Source: an uncultured Phycisphaerales bacterium (GTDB lineage: Bacteria > Planctomycetota > Phycisphaerae > Phycisphaerales > SM1A02). Taken from it: a stretch of DNA of 14,803 nt. The notes beneath the pieces are model-generated. The model ran no database searches, was not told the DNA's origin, and saw nothing but the letters and a program-made list of their open reading frames with translations. The stretch's first letter is position 1; every line of letters starts with the position of its first letter. Shown in pieces: positions 1-7,174 of this stretch. The translations under genes were made by a program, and so were the position numbers. The DNA is taken from contig CAMPIL010000043.1 in assembly GCA_946886375.1 (NCBI GenBank), positions 1-14,803 on the forward strand, in the 5' to 3' direction.

Positions 1-361
1 CTGCGTTCACGCAGCGGCCCCATTGAAGCGGCGGGGGCGCAGCGGGCTTGTCCATTACTTTGGGCGACGGCGCTGCAACAGGCGCGGGCGGCGGCGCGGC
101 GCGAACCTTGGCATTTGAGGTCGCGGGCGAACCGTCGGCCGGTTGCACCAGAACCGCCTGATCCTGAAACACGCTGTCCAGCACCGCATCGATCGACTCG
201 AAGTCGCCTTCGAGCATCTGATCCATCTCCGCGGCCATCGCGCTGTCCAATTCAGACAGCGAGACATCCGGCGGCGGAGTCACCGGTTGCAGCGTGGCCG
301 GCCCCGGAATGGACGCTGCTGTGGATTGCGAGCCGGGCGATAGTGGTTTGGGCGTGGACAT
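1..361 (-). CDS. Hypothetical acidic Pro/Ala-rich protein, N-terminal part (runs off window)
   Basis: An uninterrupted reading frame runs from an ATG at 361-359 to the window edge, giving about 120 residues. The first 30 residues are Ser/Thr/Pro-rich. Residues about 33-70 form an acidic, probably helical segment (SELDSAMAAEMDQMLEGDF, then ESIDAVLDSVFQDQAVLVQP). After that comes a low-complexity Ala/Pro linker (APPPAPVAAPSP). There is no signal peptide or membrane segment in the visible part. No strong Shine-Dalgarno sequence precedes the ATG, but a GCCGATAA element lies about 55 bases upstream. I do not recognise the family. The steady codon pattern and the acidic block followed by a linker make it more likely a real gene than a chance frame. 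The overlapping frames here encode Arg-rich, unnatural-looking peptides. Confidence 0.6.
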   Translation of the reverse strand, partial: MSTPKPLSPGSQSTAASIPGPATLQPVTPPPDVSLSELDSAMAAEMDQMLEGDFESIDAVLDSVFQDQAVLVQPADGSPATSNAKVRAAPPPAPVAAPSPKVMDKPAAPPPLQWGRCVNA

Positions 362-415
362 GGCGTGCAGCGTTCAACTTCAGCGCGCGGAATTGCCGGG
401 ATGCGTCATCCTGTG

Positions 416-443
416 TTATCGGCTGATTCACGCCGTTTCTCGA
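416..443 (-). promoter_or_regulatory. Candidate sigma-28 (FliA-type) promoter for the acidic hypothetical protein
   Basis: On the minus strand GCCGATAA (423-416) matches exactly the -10 consensus of sigma-28 promoters. Twelve bases upstream is TCGAGAAA (443-436), a partial match to the -35 consensus TAAAGTTT. Transcription starting near 409 would leave a leader of about 50 bases before the ATG at 361. The -35 is weak and no flagellar gene is in view, so this is a candidate only. Confidence 0.33.
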
Positions 444-520
444 CTCAAATGCCAGAAAGCCAAGGCAAACCACACCTCGGGGGCCACGCAGAGCAGCTTG
501 GAGAGGGCGGAGCAGAGACA

Positions 521-557
521 TCCACAGATGCCGCAGATGAATGATTTCTGATCTGCG
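521..557. repeat. Short dyad repeat, CGCAGAT family, copy A
   Basis: CGCAGAT (532-538) and ATCTGCG (551-557) are a perfect 7-base inverted repeat around a 12-base spacer. The left arm is preceded by a related CACAGATG (523-530). The 11-mer CCGCAGATGAA at 531-541 is also present at 7975-7985 in the sufB-sufC gap. The copy lies just downstream of the oxidase gene on the minus strand, and there is no T-run to make it a proper terminator. Confidence 0.5.
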
Positions 558-586
558 CAAACTGCGTCATATGCGGATTCGTTCTC

Positions 587-1756
587 TTAGCCTGCCGCGT
601 CCGCAAATCGCGCCAGCGAAAGAAACTCAATCGGCAGGTTCGTGCCGCCATCGCATGCAAGGTCGGCCAGCGCCTCGCCCATCACGCTGGCGAATTTGAA
701 GCCGTGGCCGCTGAAGCCGCAGGCGATCATCACGCGCTCGGAACTCGGATGGCGATCGATGATGAAGTGCGAATCGGGGCTGTTGGTGTACATGCACACC
801 GCCATTGAAAGCAGCGGCCCATCCGCATCGGGAATGTATCGCTCCAGCACGTGACGAAAATCCGCTTCGTCCTCTGGCTGCGGAATGCGGTTGATGGTCT
901 GCGGCGTTGTGGGCTGGCCGTGAAAATGGTGCGCGATCTTGAAGCCCGGCTGGCCGAACGCCGCGCCGCTCAGCATCGGAAATCCATAATGAATGGAGCC
1001 ATCGGGATTGTCGATCGCCCACACAGGCATCGTACCGAGCGCGAATCGCTCGGGTTTCATTGGCCAGACCCAGCCCAGAACCTGTCGCGTGACCTGCAGA
1101 TTGACGCCGATCTCGCCGAGCAACTGCCCGCTCCACGCTCCGCCGCAGAAGATGATGCGCTGGGCGCGATAGGTTGCGCGCGCGGTGCGCACATTCACGC
1201 CAGATTCATCCGCGTGCCATTCGAGGACCGGTTCAAAGGCGCGCAGCGCCGCGCCGTGGCGCAGCGCCAGTTCCGCGTGCGCTGCGACGCATCGCTCGGG
1301 AATCAGGAACCCCGCGCTGGGCTCGAACACGCCGATGTGATCCGCCGGCAGTCGGAACTGCGGATAGCGCATCGCGAGTTGCTTGTGATCGAGCGTTTTA
1401 TGCGGCAGGCGGTGCTCATTCGCCGCGCCGATCGTGCCTGCGATGAACTCTGAGGTCGGCGGGCCCATGAAGATGCCACCGACTTCAAACAGCAGTTGCT
1501 GGCCGCAGGCGATCTGCAATTCGTTCCACAACTGATAAGCCCGCTCGAGCAGGGGCACGTAGTCCGGGTGTTCGTAATAGCACTTGCGAATCATGCGCGA
1601 TTCGCCATGTGAACTGCCCAGGGAGTTGGGAATGCTGAACTGCTCCAGGCCCAGGACTCGGACGCCGCGCCGGGCCAGGCGATAGCACGCGGAGGAACCC
1701 ATCGCGCCGGCCCCAACGACGATCACTTCAAAATTTTCCTGGTGTTCTTTCGCCAT
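587..1756 (-). CDS. Monomeric sarcosine oxidase / N-methyl-L-tryptophan oxidase family flavoenzyme
   Basis: This is a complete 389-residue FAD-dependent amine oxidase of the MSOX/SolA family. Such enzymes oxidatively demethylate N-methyl amino acids and release formaldehyde and hydrogen peroxide. The dinucleotide-binding motif VVGAGAMG is at residues 13-20. Arg54 and Arg57 in GESRMIR correspond to the conserved HGDTRIIR stretch of MSOX. Lys273 in GFKIAHH matches the oxygen-activating lysine, and Cys321 in VCMYTNSPD matches the covalent flavin cysteine. The C-terminal GFSGHGFKF motif is intact. The ATG at 1756 has GGAG (1768-1765) with 8-base spacing. All key catalytic residues look present, so activity is likely. 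The substrate (sarcosine, N-methyltryptophan or another secondary amine) cannot be told from sequence alone. It is monocistronic as far as can be seen and divergent from the PilZ-like gene. Confidence 0.88.
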   Translation of the reverse strand: MAKEHQENFEVIVVGAGAMGSSACYRLARRGVRVLGLEQFSIPNSLGSSHGESRMIRKCYYEHPDYVPLLERAYQLWNELQIACGQQLLFEVGGIFMGPPTSEFIAGTIGAANEHRLPHKTLDHKQLAMRYPQFRLPADHIGVFEPSAGFLIPERCVAAHAELALRHGAALRAFEPVLEWHADESGVNVRTARATYRAQRIIFCGGAWSGQLLGEIGVNLQVTRQVLGWVWPMKPERFALGTMPVWAIDNPDGSIHYGFPMLSGAAFGQPGFKIAHHFHGQPTTPQTINRIPQPEDEADFRHVLERYIPDADGPLLSMAVCMYTNSPDSHFIIDRHPSSERVMIACGFSGHGFKFASVMGEALADLACDGGTNLPIEFLSLARFADAAG

Positions 1757-1905
1757 TCAGCCGGCTCCAGTTGGATTGCACGCATGCAGAAGCCCATTCG
1801 ACCCAGCCGCTATAGATCGACCCTCAAATGCGCGGAACCGAAGAGAATCATCGGGCGAACTACCTATTCCATTTGGAAGATATGTTCATGCTACACGATC
1901 GAGTG

Positions 1906-2241
1906 ATGTCCAAGACCAACCCCGCAGCCGGCGCGTGGGAAGACAAGCAAGCGGACTCAGCCTGCGCGGAGCGCAGGCACTCTGACCGCGTGCCGTTTCC
2001 GGCTGAACTCATCCTGGCGTGGAATCATGACACTCGTTCGCCGGTGCGCTACCGCGTCATCGACGCAGGCGACGGCGGATACCGCATTCAAAGTTCCATG
2101 CCGATGCTTGAAGGCACGACCGGCATGGTGGTGCGCCTGCTTCCGGGCCGCGGCGAGCCGCTTGGCCAGCCAGTGATGGTCGCGTGGAGCCGACCGGCGG
2201 ATGAAGGCGCGGGCTTCGACATTGGACTTCGTTTCTTTTGA
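1906..2241 (+). CDS. Small PilZ-like domain protein
   Basis: This 111-residue protein looks like a stand-alone PilZ domain, a cyclic-di-GMP-binding fold. Residues 22-28 (ERRHSDR) give the RxxxR element (Arg24, Arg28). Strands follow (FPAELILAW), then VIDAGDGGYRI at 51-61 sits where PilZ proteins carry D/NxSxxG. Here the Ser is Gly (Asp53, Gly55, Gly58), so ligand binding may be altered or lost. The C-terminal part ends in GFDIGLRFF, like the last strand of PilZ domains. The ATG at 1906 is preferred because the domain begins shortly after it. In-frame ATGs at 1828, 1882 and 1888 would add up to 26 residues without recognisable similarity. The gene ends in a 3' region with a strong terminator at 2398-2435. 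The family assignment rests on motif placement and size. Confidence 0.6.
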   Translation: MSKTNPAAGAWEDKQADSACAERRHSDRVPFPAELILAWNHDTRSPVRYRVIDAGDGGYRIQSSMPMLEGTTGMVVRLLPGRGEPLGQPVMVAWSRPADEGAGFDIGLRFF

Positions 2242-2277
2242 TTTCTCCTTCAGGGTTTGTGGTTGGGGAAACAGGGC

Positions 2278-2390
2278 CAGGCAATCGCCTGATGAATCGG
2301 AGGGTTAGGACGGAGGGGAGAAAGTCCGGCATGTCCATGACTGACATGCGCGTGCCCTTCCGGCGGAGATTCATCCGTGATTCGTCCGCC
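2278..2390 (+). other. Structured 3' region with three small hairpins downstream of the PilZ-like gene
   Basis: Between the PilZ-like stop (2241) and the terminator there are three simple hairpins. The first is CAGGC/GCCTG with an AATC loop (2278-2291). The second is a perfect 7-base stem GCATGTC/GACATGC with a 7-base loop (2329-2349). The third is GGCGGA/TCCGCC with a 17-base loop (2362-2390). With the terminator they would form a compact folded RNA of roughly 160 bases. It may be a structured 3' UTR, a small RNA, or chance in GC-rich DNA. Confidence 0.35.
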
Positions 2391-2397
2391 CAATCAA

Positions 2398-2435
2398 GAA
2401 GCCGCCACGCTGCCGCGTGGCGGTTTCTCTTTTTT
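2398..2435 (+). terminator. Strong intrinsic terminator between convergent genes
   Basis: A perfect 9-base stem CCGCCACGC (2402-2410) / GCGTGGCGG (2415-2423) closes a TGCC loop and is followed by TTTCTCTTTTTT on the plus strand. It should end the PilZ-like transcript. Read on the minus strand the same stem is followed only by CTTCTTGATT, so it could act more weakly on the ABC ATPase/suf transcript arriving from the other side. Confidence 0.85.
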
Positions 2436-2498
2436 GAATGAAGACATGGACACGCGCGGGCACGACCATCGTCGGTGTGCATCTCTCATTCGCCGCCG

Positions 2499-3620
2499 TC
2501 AATCCCACCGGCCGTGGAGCAGGCTGCGGCCGTGCTCATCAGCGCTGAAATACTGCACGCGTTTCGGATCGATGCACCATGTCGCGTGGCGATCGACCTG
2601 GTATTCGTGAACGCTGTTGAGGTGCGCGCGGATCGGAACACCCAGTGAAGTCTCACCGTGCACTTGCGTCTGATCGCCCCATGATTCCACCATCGTGACG
2701 CGGGCCCACAGCGGTGTGGTGTGATCCTCAGCAACGCTGGCATCCACCAGATCGCGCGGCCGGATGCCCGCCACCGCTGGTTTGCCGGCGTGATACTGCA
2801 TCACCACGGTGTGCGATGCCGCGATCGGCAGGCGCAGTTCGTAACCATCGGTGAACATCAACCCAAGCCCATCGCGATCGATGCGGCCCTCAATGAAATT
2901 CATTGCCGGCGATCCGATGAACTCAGCGACGAAACGGCTGAGCGGCTGGTGATAGATTTCATCTCGTGCTCCCACCTGCAGAATTTCGCCGCGATGCATC
3001 ACCGCGATGCGGTCGCCCAGCGCCATCGCTTCGTCCTGGTCGTGCGTGACGTGGATCATCGTCGTCTCGATCTGCCGGTGCAGCGTGCGAATGAGGTTGC
3101 GCGCCTTGACGCGCAGCGGCGGGTCGAGGTTGCTCAGCGGTTCATCGAGCAGAAAGCACTGTGGCCTTCGGACCAATGCGCGGGCCAGCGCGGCCCGCTG
3201 ACGCTCACCGCCCGAAAGCGCGCCGGGCTTGCGCTCCAGCAGCGCGGCGAGGTCCAGCGCCTCGGCCGCGGCGCGCACTTTCTCGTCTCGCTCGCCGCGC
3301 CGCACGCCGCGCATCTTCAACCCAAACGCCATGTTCTGCCGCACCGTCATGTGCGGATACAGCGCGTGATCCTGAAACACCATGGCGATGTTGCGGTCGG
3401 CGGGCGAAACGCGATTCACATTCCGCCCGTCAATGCGCACCAGACCCTCGGTCGGCTGCTCCAGACCGGCGATCAATCGCAACAGCGTCGTCTTGCCGCA
3501 GCCCGACGGTCCGACGATCACAAGCAACTCGCCATCGTGCACCTGCAGCGTGACATCGTCCACAGCGACCGCGCCGTTGCCGTACCGCTTGCTCAGGTTT
3601 TCAAGCATCACCGATGCCAT
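2499..3620 (-). CDS. UgpC/MalK/MsmX-like ABC transporter ATP-binding protein
   Basis: A 373-residue ATPase of the CUT1 carbohydrate-importer class, which powers inner-membrane permeases for sugars or glycerol phosphate. Walker A GPSGCGKT is at 37-44, the Q-loop Gln at 83 (VFQDHALYP), signature LSGGERQR at 135-142, Walker B CFLLDEP at 155-161 and the switch His at 193 (THDQDEAM). A C-terminal regulatory/TOBE-like region runs from about 240 to the end, the usual architecture and length. The first ATG (3620) is used; Met5 (3608) is an alternative, and neither has a clear Shine-Dalgarno sequence. It starts 42 bases after the sufT-like stop on the same strand, so it is probably co-transcribed with suf. 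No permease or binding protein is in the window, so it is an orphan here, perhaps serving importers elsewhere as MsmX does in Bacillus. The transported substrate is unknown. Confidence 0.88.
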   Translation of the reverse strand: MASVMLENLSKRYGNGAVAVDDVTLQVHDGELLVIVGPSGCGKTTLLRLIAGLEQPTEGLVRIDGRNVNRVSPADRNIAMVFQDHALYPHMTVRQNMAFGLKMRGVRRGERDEKVRAAAEALDLAALLERKPGALSGGERQRAALARALVRRPQCFLLDEPLSNLDPPLRVKARNLIRTLHRQIETTMIHVTHDQDEAMALGDRIAVMHRGEILQVGARDEIYHQPLSRFVAEFIGSPAMNFIEGRIDRDGLGLMFTDGYELRLPIAASHTVVMQYHAGKPAVAGIRPRDLVDASVAEDHTTPLWARVTMVESWGDQTQVHGETSLGVPIRAHLNSVHEYQVDRHATWCIDPKRVQYFSADEHGRSLLHGRWD

Positions 3621-3662
3621 CTGTGCCGCAAAGATACAACATTTGAAGGTCGGCCGTTGATT

Positions 3663-4061
3663 TCAGCGCGAGCCGTCGCGCCGGCTTGTCCGGCCGATAG
3701 TGACATCGGTGGTGCGAGGCTTGTGCAGGTGCTCGGGCCCGGAAATTCCCATCATCTCCAGTTCCAGTTGTGCCGCTTCGGACATCATTTCGCGCGACCA
3801 GGGCGGATCGAACACGAGATCGACCTTCGCCTGCCGCACGCCGGAAACCGCGGCAACCTTGCGCTGCACTTCCTGGGGAATCTTGTCCGCGACAGGGCAA
3901 TTGGGCGAGGTGAGCGTCATGCGCACCATCACCGTGCCGTCGTCTTGGATGTCCACGTTGTAGATCAATCCCAGATCGTGAATGTTGACGGGAATTTCAG
4001 GATCAAACACGGTGCGAAGCGCCGCGGTGATTTTCGATTTGAGTTCTGAATCGTGCGGCAT
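3663..4061 (-). CDS. sufT: SufT-like DUF59/MIP18 family iron-sulfur assembly protein
   Basis: A 132-residue DUF59 (MIP18-like) protein. In suf operons such proteins take part in iron-sulfur cluster maturation or transfer to target proteins. The diagnostic DPEIPVNIHDLGLIYNV runs from residue 20 to 36. TLTSPNCPVADKIP follows with the conserved Cys55, a likely metal or cluster ligand. VFDPPWSREMMSEAAQLEL at 84-102 is the typical C-terminal signature. About 30 residues of basic tail follow. I use the ATG at 4061, which sits one base after the sufE stop (TGACATG); a TTG at 4079 would add six residues. The position at the end of rrf2-sufBCDSE supports the suf role. The gene name is by family and context; the exact biochemical step is not settled from sequence. 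Confidence 0.85.
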   Translation of the reverse strand: MPHDSELKSKITAALRTVFDPEIPVNIHDLGLIYNVDIQDDGTVMVRMTLTSPNCPVADKIPQEVQRKVAAVSGVRQAKVDLVFDPPWSREMMSEAAQLELEMMGISGPEHLHKPRTTDVTIGRTSRRDGSR

Positions 4062-4062
4062 G

Positions 4063-4539
4063 TCAGGCGGCCTGTGCAATGGAACGAATGCGCGAAATCA
4101 TCGAGTGCAGTCCGTTGCGGCGAGTCGGGCTCAGGTGATCTTCCAAACCCAGCCGTGCAAAATAACCTTCGGCATCAATGCCAAGGATTTCACCAGGCGA
4201 TTTGCCGGAGTACATCGTCAGCAGGATCGCGATCAGGCCGCACACGGTGGCGGCGTCAGCGGCGGCGGAAAGTTCAACGCGAGCCGGATTCGTGTGTAGC
4301 GTGGGCTTCATGTACACAGTGGCCTGGCAGCCATGCACGCGATTGGCTTCGGTCTTGTCGGCTTCATGCATCGCCGGCAACTTCCGGCCGAGTTCGATCA
4401 GGTACGTGAACCGATCCTCCCAGTCGTCCAGCAACTCGAAGTTCGCGGCGATCTTGTCCAGATTCAGGCTCGTCGCGGGCGATTTGGTTGGTGAAACTTC
4501 CGTCACGGTGAATTGTAGGTGCCCATCGGCCAATCGCAT
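4063..4539 (-). CDS. sufE: SufE, cysteine desulfurase sulfur acceptor
   Basis: A 158-residue SufE protein, which takes persulfide sulfur from SufS and passes it to the SufBCD scaffold in the cytoplasm. The acceptor Cys71 lies in NRVHGCQATVY, matching the GCQ motif of E. coli SufE. The fold begins near residue 26 (LNLDKIAANFELLDDWEDRF) and ends with GLHSMISRIRSIA. The first 25 residues are extra relative to E. coli SufE (138 residues) and look unstructured. The start ATG overlaps the sufS stop by one base (TGATG), so translation is probably coupled. This is a real SufE and not a SufU-type zinc acceptor, since the SufU cysteines are absent. Confidence 0.93.
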   Translation of the reverse strand: MRLADGHLQFTVTEVSPTKSPATSLNLDKIAANFELLDDWEDRFTYLIELGRKLPAMHEADKTEANRVHGCQATVYMKPTLHTNPARVELSAAADAATVCGLIAILLTMYSGKSPGEILGIDAEGYFARLGLEDHLSPTRRNGLHSMISRIRSIAQAA

Positions 4540-5807
4540 CAGCCAAGCATGCGCCCGGCCTTGTGCAGTGCGGCGACGAGCGCATCAATCTCCGCGTGCG
4601 TGTTGTACATCGCCAGCGAGGCCCGGCAGGTGGCGGGCACGTTGAAGCGGTCCATCAGCGGCTGGGCACAGTGGTGACCAGTGCGAATCGCCACGCCTTC
4701 GTGATCAACGATCTGACCGATCTCATATGGGTGCTGATTCTGGATGACGAAACTGAGCACGCTGACCTTGTGTTCGGCAGTGCCGATCAATCGCAGGCCG
4801 GGAACTTCCTGCAGACACCGTGTGCCGTAGTCGAGCAATGATTGTTCGTGCGATGCGACAGCGCGTTGATCCATCGTACTGAGCCAGTCGATCGCCGCGC
4901 CCAGGCCGACCACCCCTTCGATGTTCGGCGTGCCGGCCTCAAAGCGATAGGGCACGTCGTTGTAGATGGTCTTTTCGATCGTGACATTCTTGATCATCTC
5001 GCCACCGCCCTGCCACGGCGGCATCGCGTCGAGCAGATCGAACCTGCCGTACAGCACGCCCACGCCTGTGGGTCCAAACGCCTTGTGGCCGGAAAAGGCG
5101 TAGAAATCGCAGCCGATGTCGCGCACATCGATTTTCAGATGCGGCGCGGCCTGCGCGCCGTCGATCACCACAATCGCCCCGCGCTCATGCGCCAGGCGCG
5201 TCAGTTCCTTCACGGGATTGATCGTTCCCAGCGCGTTGGAAACATGCGTGAGGCTGACGATCTTCGTGCGCGGCGAAAGCAGTTTGGCGAATTCCTCCAC
5301 TATCAACTCGCCGCGATCACTCACCGGCGCGGCCCGCAACACAGCCCCGGTCTGCCCGCACGCAATCTGCCAGGGCACGATGTTGGAGTGGTGCTCCATC
5401 GTGGTGATGAGCACTTCATCGCCGGGCTTCAACGTGTTGCGCGCGTAAGCCTGGGCGATGAGGTTCATGGCCTCGGTGGTGCCACGCACGAAGATGATCT
5501 CGCGTGCATCGGCGGCATTGATAAACCGCTGCGCCTTGACGCGGGTGTTTTCATACGCCGCCGTCGCGGTCTCGGCCAGGTGGTGCAGCCCGCGATGCAC
5601 GTTGGCGTTGTATTCACGGTAATAACGGCTGATCGCATCGAGCACCGCCAGCGACTTCTGGCTGGTGGCGGCGTTGTCCATGTACACCAGCGGCTTGCCG
5701 TGCACCTGTTGCGCGAGGATGGGGAACTCGGCACGGATGCGCTGCACATCCAGGCCGGCGGGTGCCGCAGTTGATGCCGAGCGGGATGTGCCGAGCGCGA
5801 ACGTCAT
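4539..5807 (-). CDS. sufS: SufS, group II cysteine desulfurase
   Basis: A 422-residue PLP-dependent class V aminotransferase-fold enzyme that converts L-cysteine to L-alanine and forms an enzyme persulfide. The PLP lysine is Lys242 in FSGHKAFGPTGVG, and VVIDGAQAAPH (213-223) holds the cofactor-binding Asp. THVSNALGT (187-195) is another conserved block. The active-site Cys380 lies in RTGHHCAQPLM, the SufS-type motif that distinguishes it from IscS. Length is close to the E. coli enzyme (406) with a short N-terminal addition. The start overlaps the sufD stop by four bases (ATGA), and the gene is followed directly by its partner sufE, so the desulfurase-acceptor pair is likely made in step. Confidence 0.95.
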   Translation of the reverse strand: MTFALGTSRSASTAAPAGLDVQRIRAEFPILAQQVHGKPLVYMDNAATSQKSLAVLDAISRYYREYNANVHRGLHHLAETATAAYENTRVKAQRFINAADAREIIFVRGTTEAMNLIAQAYARNTLKPGDEVLITTMEHHSNIVPWQIACGQTGAVLRAAPVSDRGELIVEEFAKLLSPRTKIVSLTHVSNALGTINPVKELTRLAHERGAIVVIDGAQAAPHLKIDVRDIGCDFYAFSGHKAFGPTGVGVLYGRFDLLDAMPPWQGGGEMIKNVTIEKTIYNDVPYRFEAGTPNIEGVVGLGAAIDWLSTMDQRAVASHEQSLLDYGTRCLQEVPGLRLIGTAEHKVSVLSFVIQNQHPYEIGQIVDHEGVAIRTGHHCAQPLMDRFNVPATCRASLAMYNTHAEIDALVAALHKAGRMLG

Positions 5808-7168
5808 TGTTCCAGCATGTGCTCCAGCAATTCGCCGCCGGGCAGCCGTGAAAAGAGAATCTCATCCAGATACCTGCGGATGGCGGGGCTCTTCATGCGC
5901 TCCAGGCTTTCACCGGCGAAGGAGTGAATGAGCATGCTGCGGGCCGCGTCATTGGAAATGCCGCGCGCCCGGCAATAAAAGATCGCCTGTTCATCCAGCT
6001 GGCCGATGGTCGCGCCGTGCGTGCACTTCACATCATCGGCGTAAATCTCAAGTTGCGGCTTGGTGTCCACGTGCGCTTGATCCGACAGCAGCAGATTCTT
6101 GTTGGTCTGCTTGGCGTCGGTCTTCTGCGCGCCGGGGTGCACGATGATGCGGCCGGAGAACACGCCGGTGGATTGATCGTTGAGAATGCCCTTGTAGAAC
6201 TGACGGCTGTCGCCATGCGGCTTGGCGTGCTCCACGCGCATGTGGTTGTCCATGTGCTGCGCATCAGAACCAATGTACAGGCCGTTGATCAGGCACTCGC
6301 AGCCTTCGCCATCGAGGATGGCGTGCACGTTGTTGCGCACCAGTTTGCCGCCCAGCAGCACGGTGTGCGAAGACAAGTTGCTGCTGCGCAGTTGCCGCGT
6401 GCGCAGCGTGGAAATGTTGTAACCGGCCGCGCCCTCCTCTTCGATGAGGTAGTGGTTCACAATCGCGCTTTCGCACGCCAGGATGTCCGTCACCGCGTTG
6501 GTGAAGTACGCATCATCGGAAAGTGATACGTAGCGTTCCACCACGGTGAACTCGCTGCCTTCATCGGCAATGATGATGTTGCGCGGGTGCGTCATGAGCG
6601 GCTTTGCGCTGCCGCCCGTGATCGAAAGCAGTTCAATCGGCTGCGCAAGAGCCTTGCCCTTGGCAACGTGAATGAACGCCCCGCCCTCGGCGAAGGCAGT
6701 GTTCAGCCACGTAAACGCATCGGCCTTGCTCGCGTGCAGCGAATGACCATCAAGGTGCGGCCTGATCAACTCGCGATGCGATTCCATCGCGTCGTTCAGC
6801 GGCAGCACCTGCACGCCGCGCGGCAAACCATCCAGCGAGGACAGTGCCGGCGAAAAGTGCCCGTTGATGAACACCACCGTCGCGACTGGCGCCAACCCCG
6901 GAATCGCGAAACGCTTGACATTCGCCGGGGTGACCAGCGGCGGCGTTCCGGCGAGTTCAAAATGCGTGCGGGCGATTGGCGCAACGTTTGTGAACTTCCA
7001 TTCTTCATCGCGATTGGTCGGATAGCCCATCGCGTCGAAACGGTCCAACGCACGCTCGCGAATCTCGCGCACCCACGCGCCGTCGCTCCCGGCCGCTTCG
7101 ATCAGCCGGGCGTGGTGTTCCATCAGGCGGGTTCGGTTTTCCATCAGTTCAACCATGGCGTTTTCCAC
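5804..7168 (-). CDS. sufD: SufD, SufBCD complex scaffold subunit
   Basis: A 454-residue SufD protein. It pairs with SufB on a SufC dimer and is needed for iron entry and cluster assembly. The N-terminal helical part contains YPTNRDEEWKFTNVAPI, the typical SufD element. A beta-helix core follows. The C-terminal block has Cys382 and His384 in KCTHGATIGQLDEQAIFYC, where His384 corresponds to the conserved SufD His at the SufB interface. Two starts are possible: GTG at 7168, six bases after the sufC stop, or ATG at 7156 (450 residues). Neither has a strong ribosome binding site. The ATGA overlap with sufS indicates one transcript. Confidence 0.93.
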   Translation of the reverse strand: MENAMVELMENRTRLMEHHARLIEAAGSDGAWVREIRERALDRFDAMGYPTNRDEEWKFTNVAPIARTHFELAGTPPLVTPANVKRFAIPGLAPVATVVFINGHFSPALSSLDGLPRGVQVLPLNDAMESHRELIRPHLDGHSLHASKADAFTWLNTAFAEGGAFIHVAKGKALAQPIELLSITGGSAKPLMTHPRNIIIADEGSEFTVVERYVSLSDDAYFTNAVTDILACESAIVNHYLIEEEGAAGYNISTLRTRQLRSSNLSSHTVLLGGKLVRNNVHAILDGEGCECLINGLYIGSDAQHMDNHMRVEHAKPHGDSRQFYKGILNDQSTGVFSGRIIVHPGAQKTDAKQTNKNLLLSDQAHVDTKPQLEIYADDVKCTHGATIGQLDEQAIFYCRARGISNDAARSMLIHSFAGESLERMKSPAIRRYLDEILFSRLPGGELLEHMLEQ

Positions 7169-7174
7169 TTTCGA

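Noticed and set aside
252..560. Minus-strand open frame of 102 codons upstream of the acidic protein
   Set aside because: It overlaps the start of the acidic protein in another frame, spans the dyad repeat, and has no domain.
1811..1816. TATAGA as a -10 box for the PilZ-like gene
   Set aside because: No acceptable -35 at 16-18 bases upstream; the nearest TTGCAC is 29 bases away.
2310..2331. Similarity of GGACGGAGGGGAGAAAGTCC to the RNase P RNA 5' conserved region
   Set aside because: Only about 100 bases remain before the terminator, far too short for RNase P RNA, and the other conserved blocks are missing. Kept only as a remark in the structured-RNA finding.
2057..2482. Minus-strand open frame of 141 codons
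   Set aside because: It crosses the terminator hairpin and overlaps the PilZ-like gene antisense; composition is unlike a real protein.
2721..4049. Plus-strand open frame of 442 codons
   Set aside because: It is antisense to the ABC ATPase and sufT, which have full family motifs. The His/Arg/Ala-rich translation has no domain and is a GC-rich shadow.
4842..5774. Plus-strand open frame of 310 codons
   Set aside because: It lies entirely antisense to sufS, with no ribosome binding site or recognisable domain.
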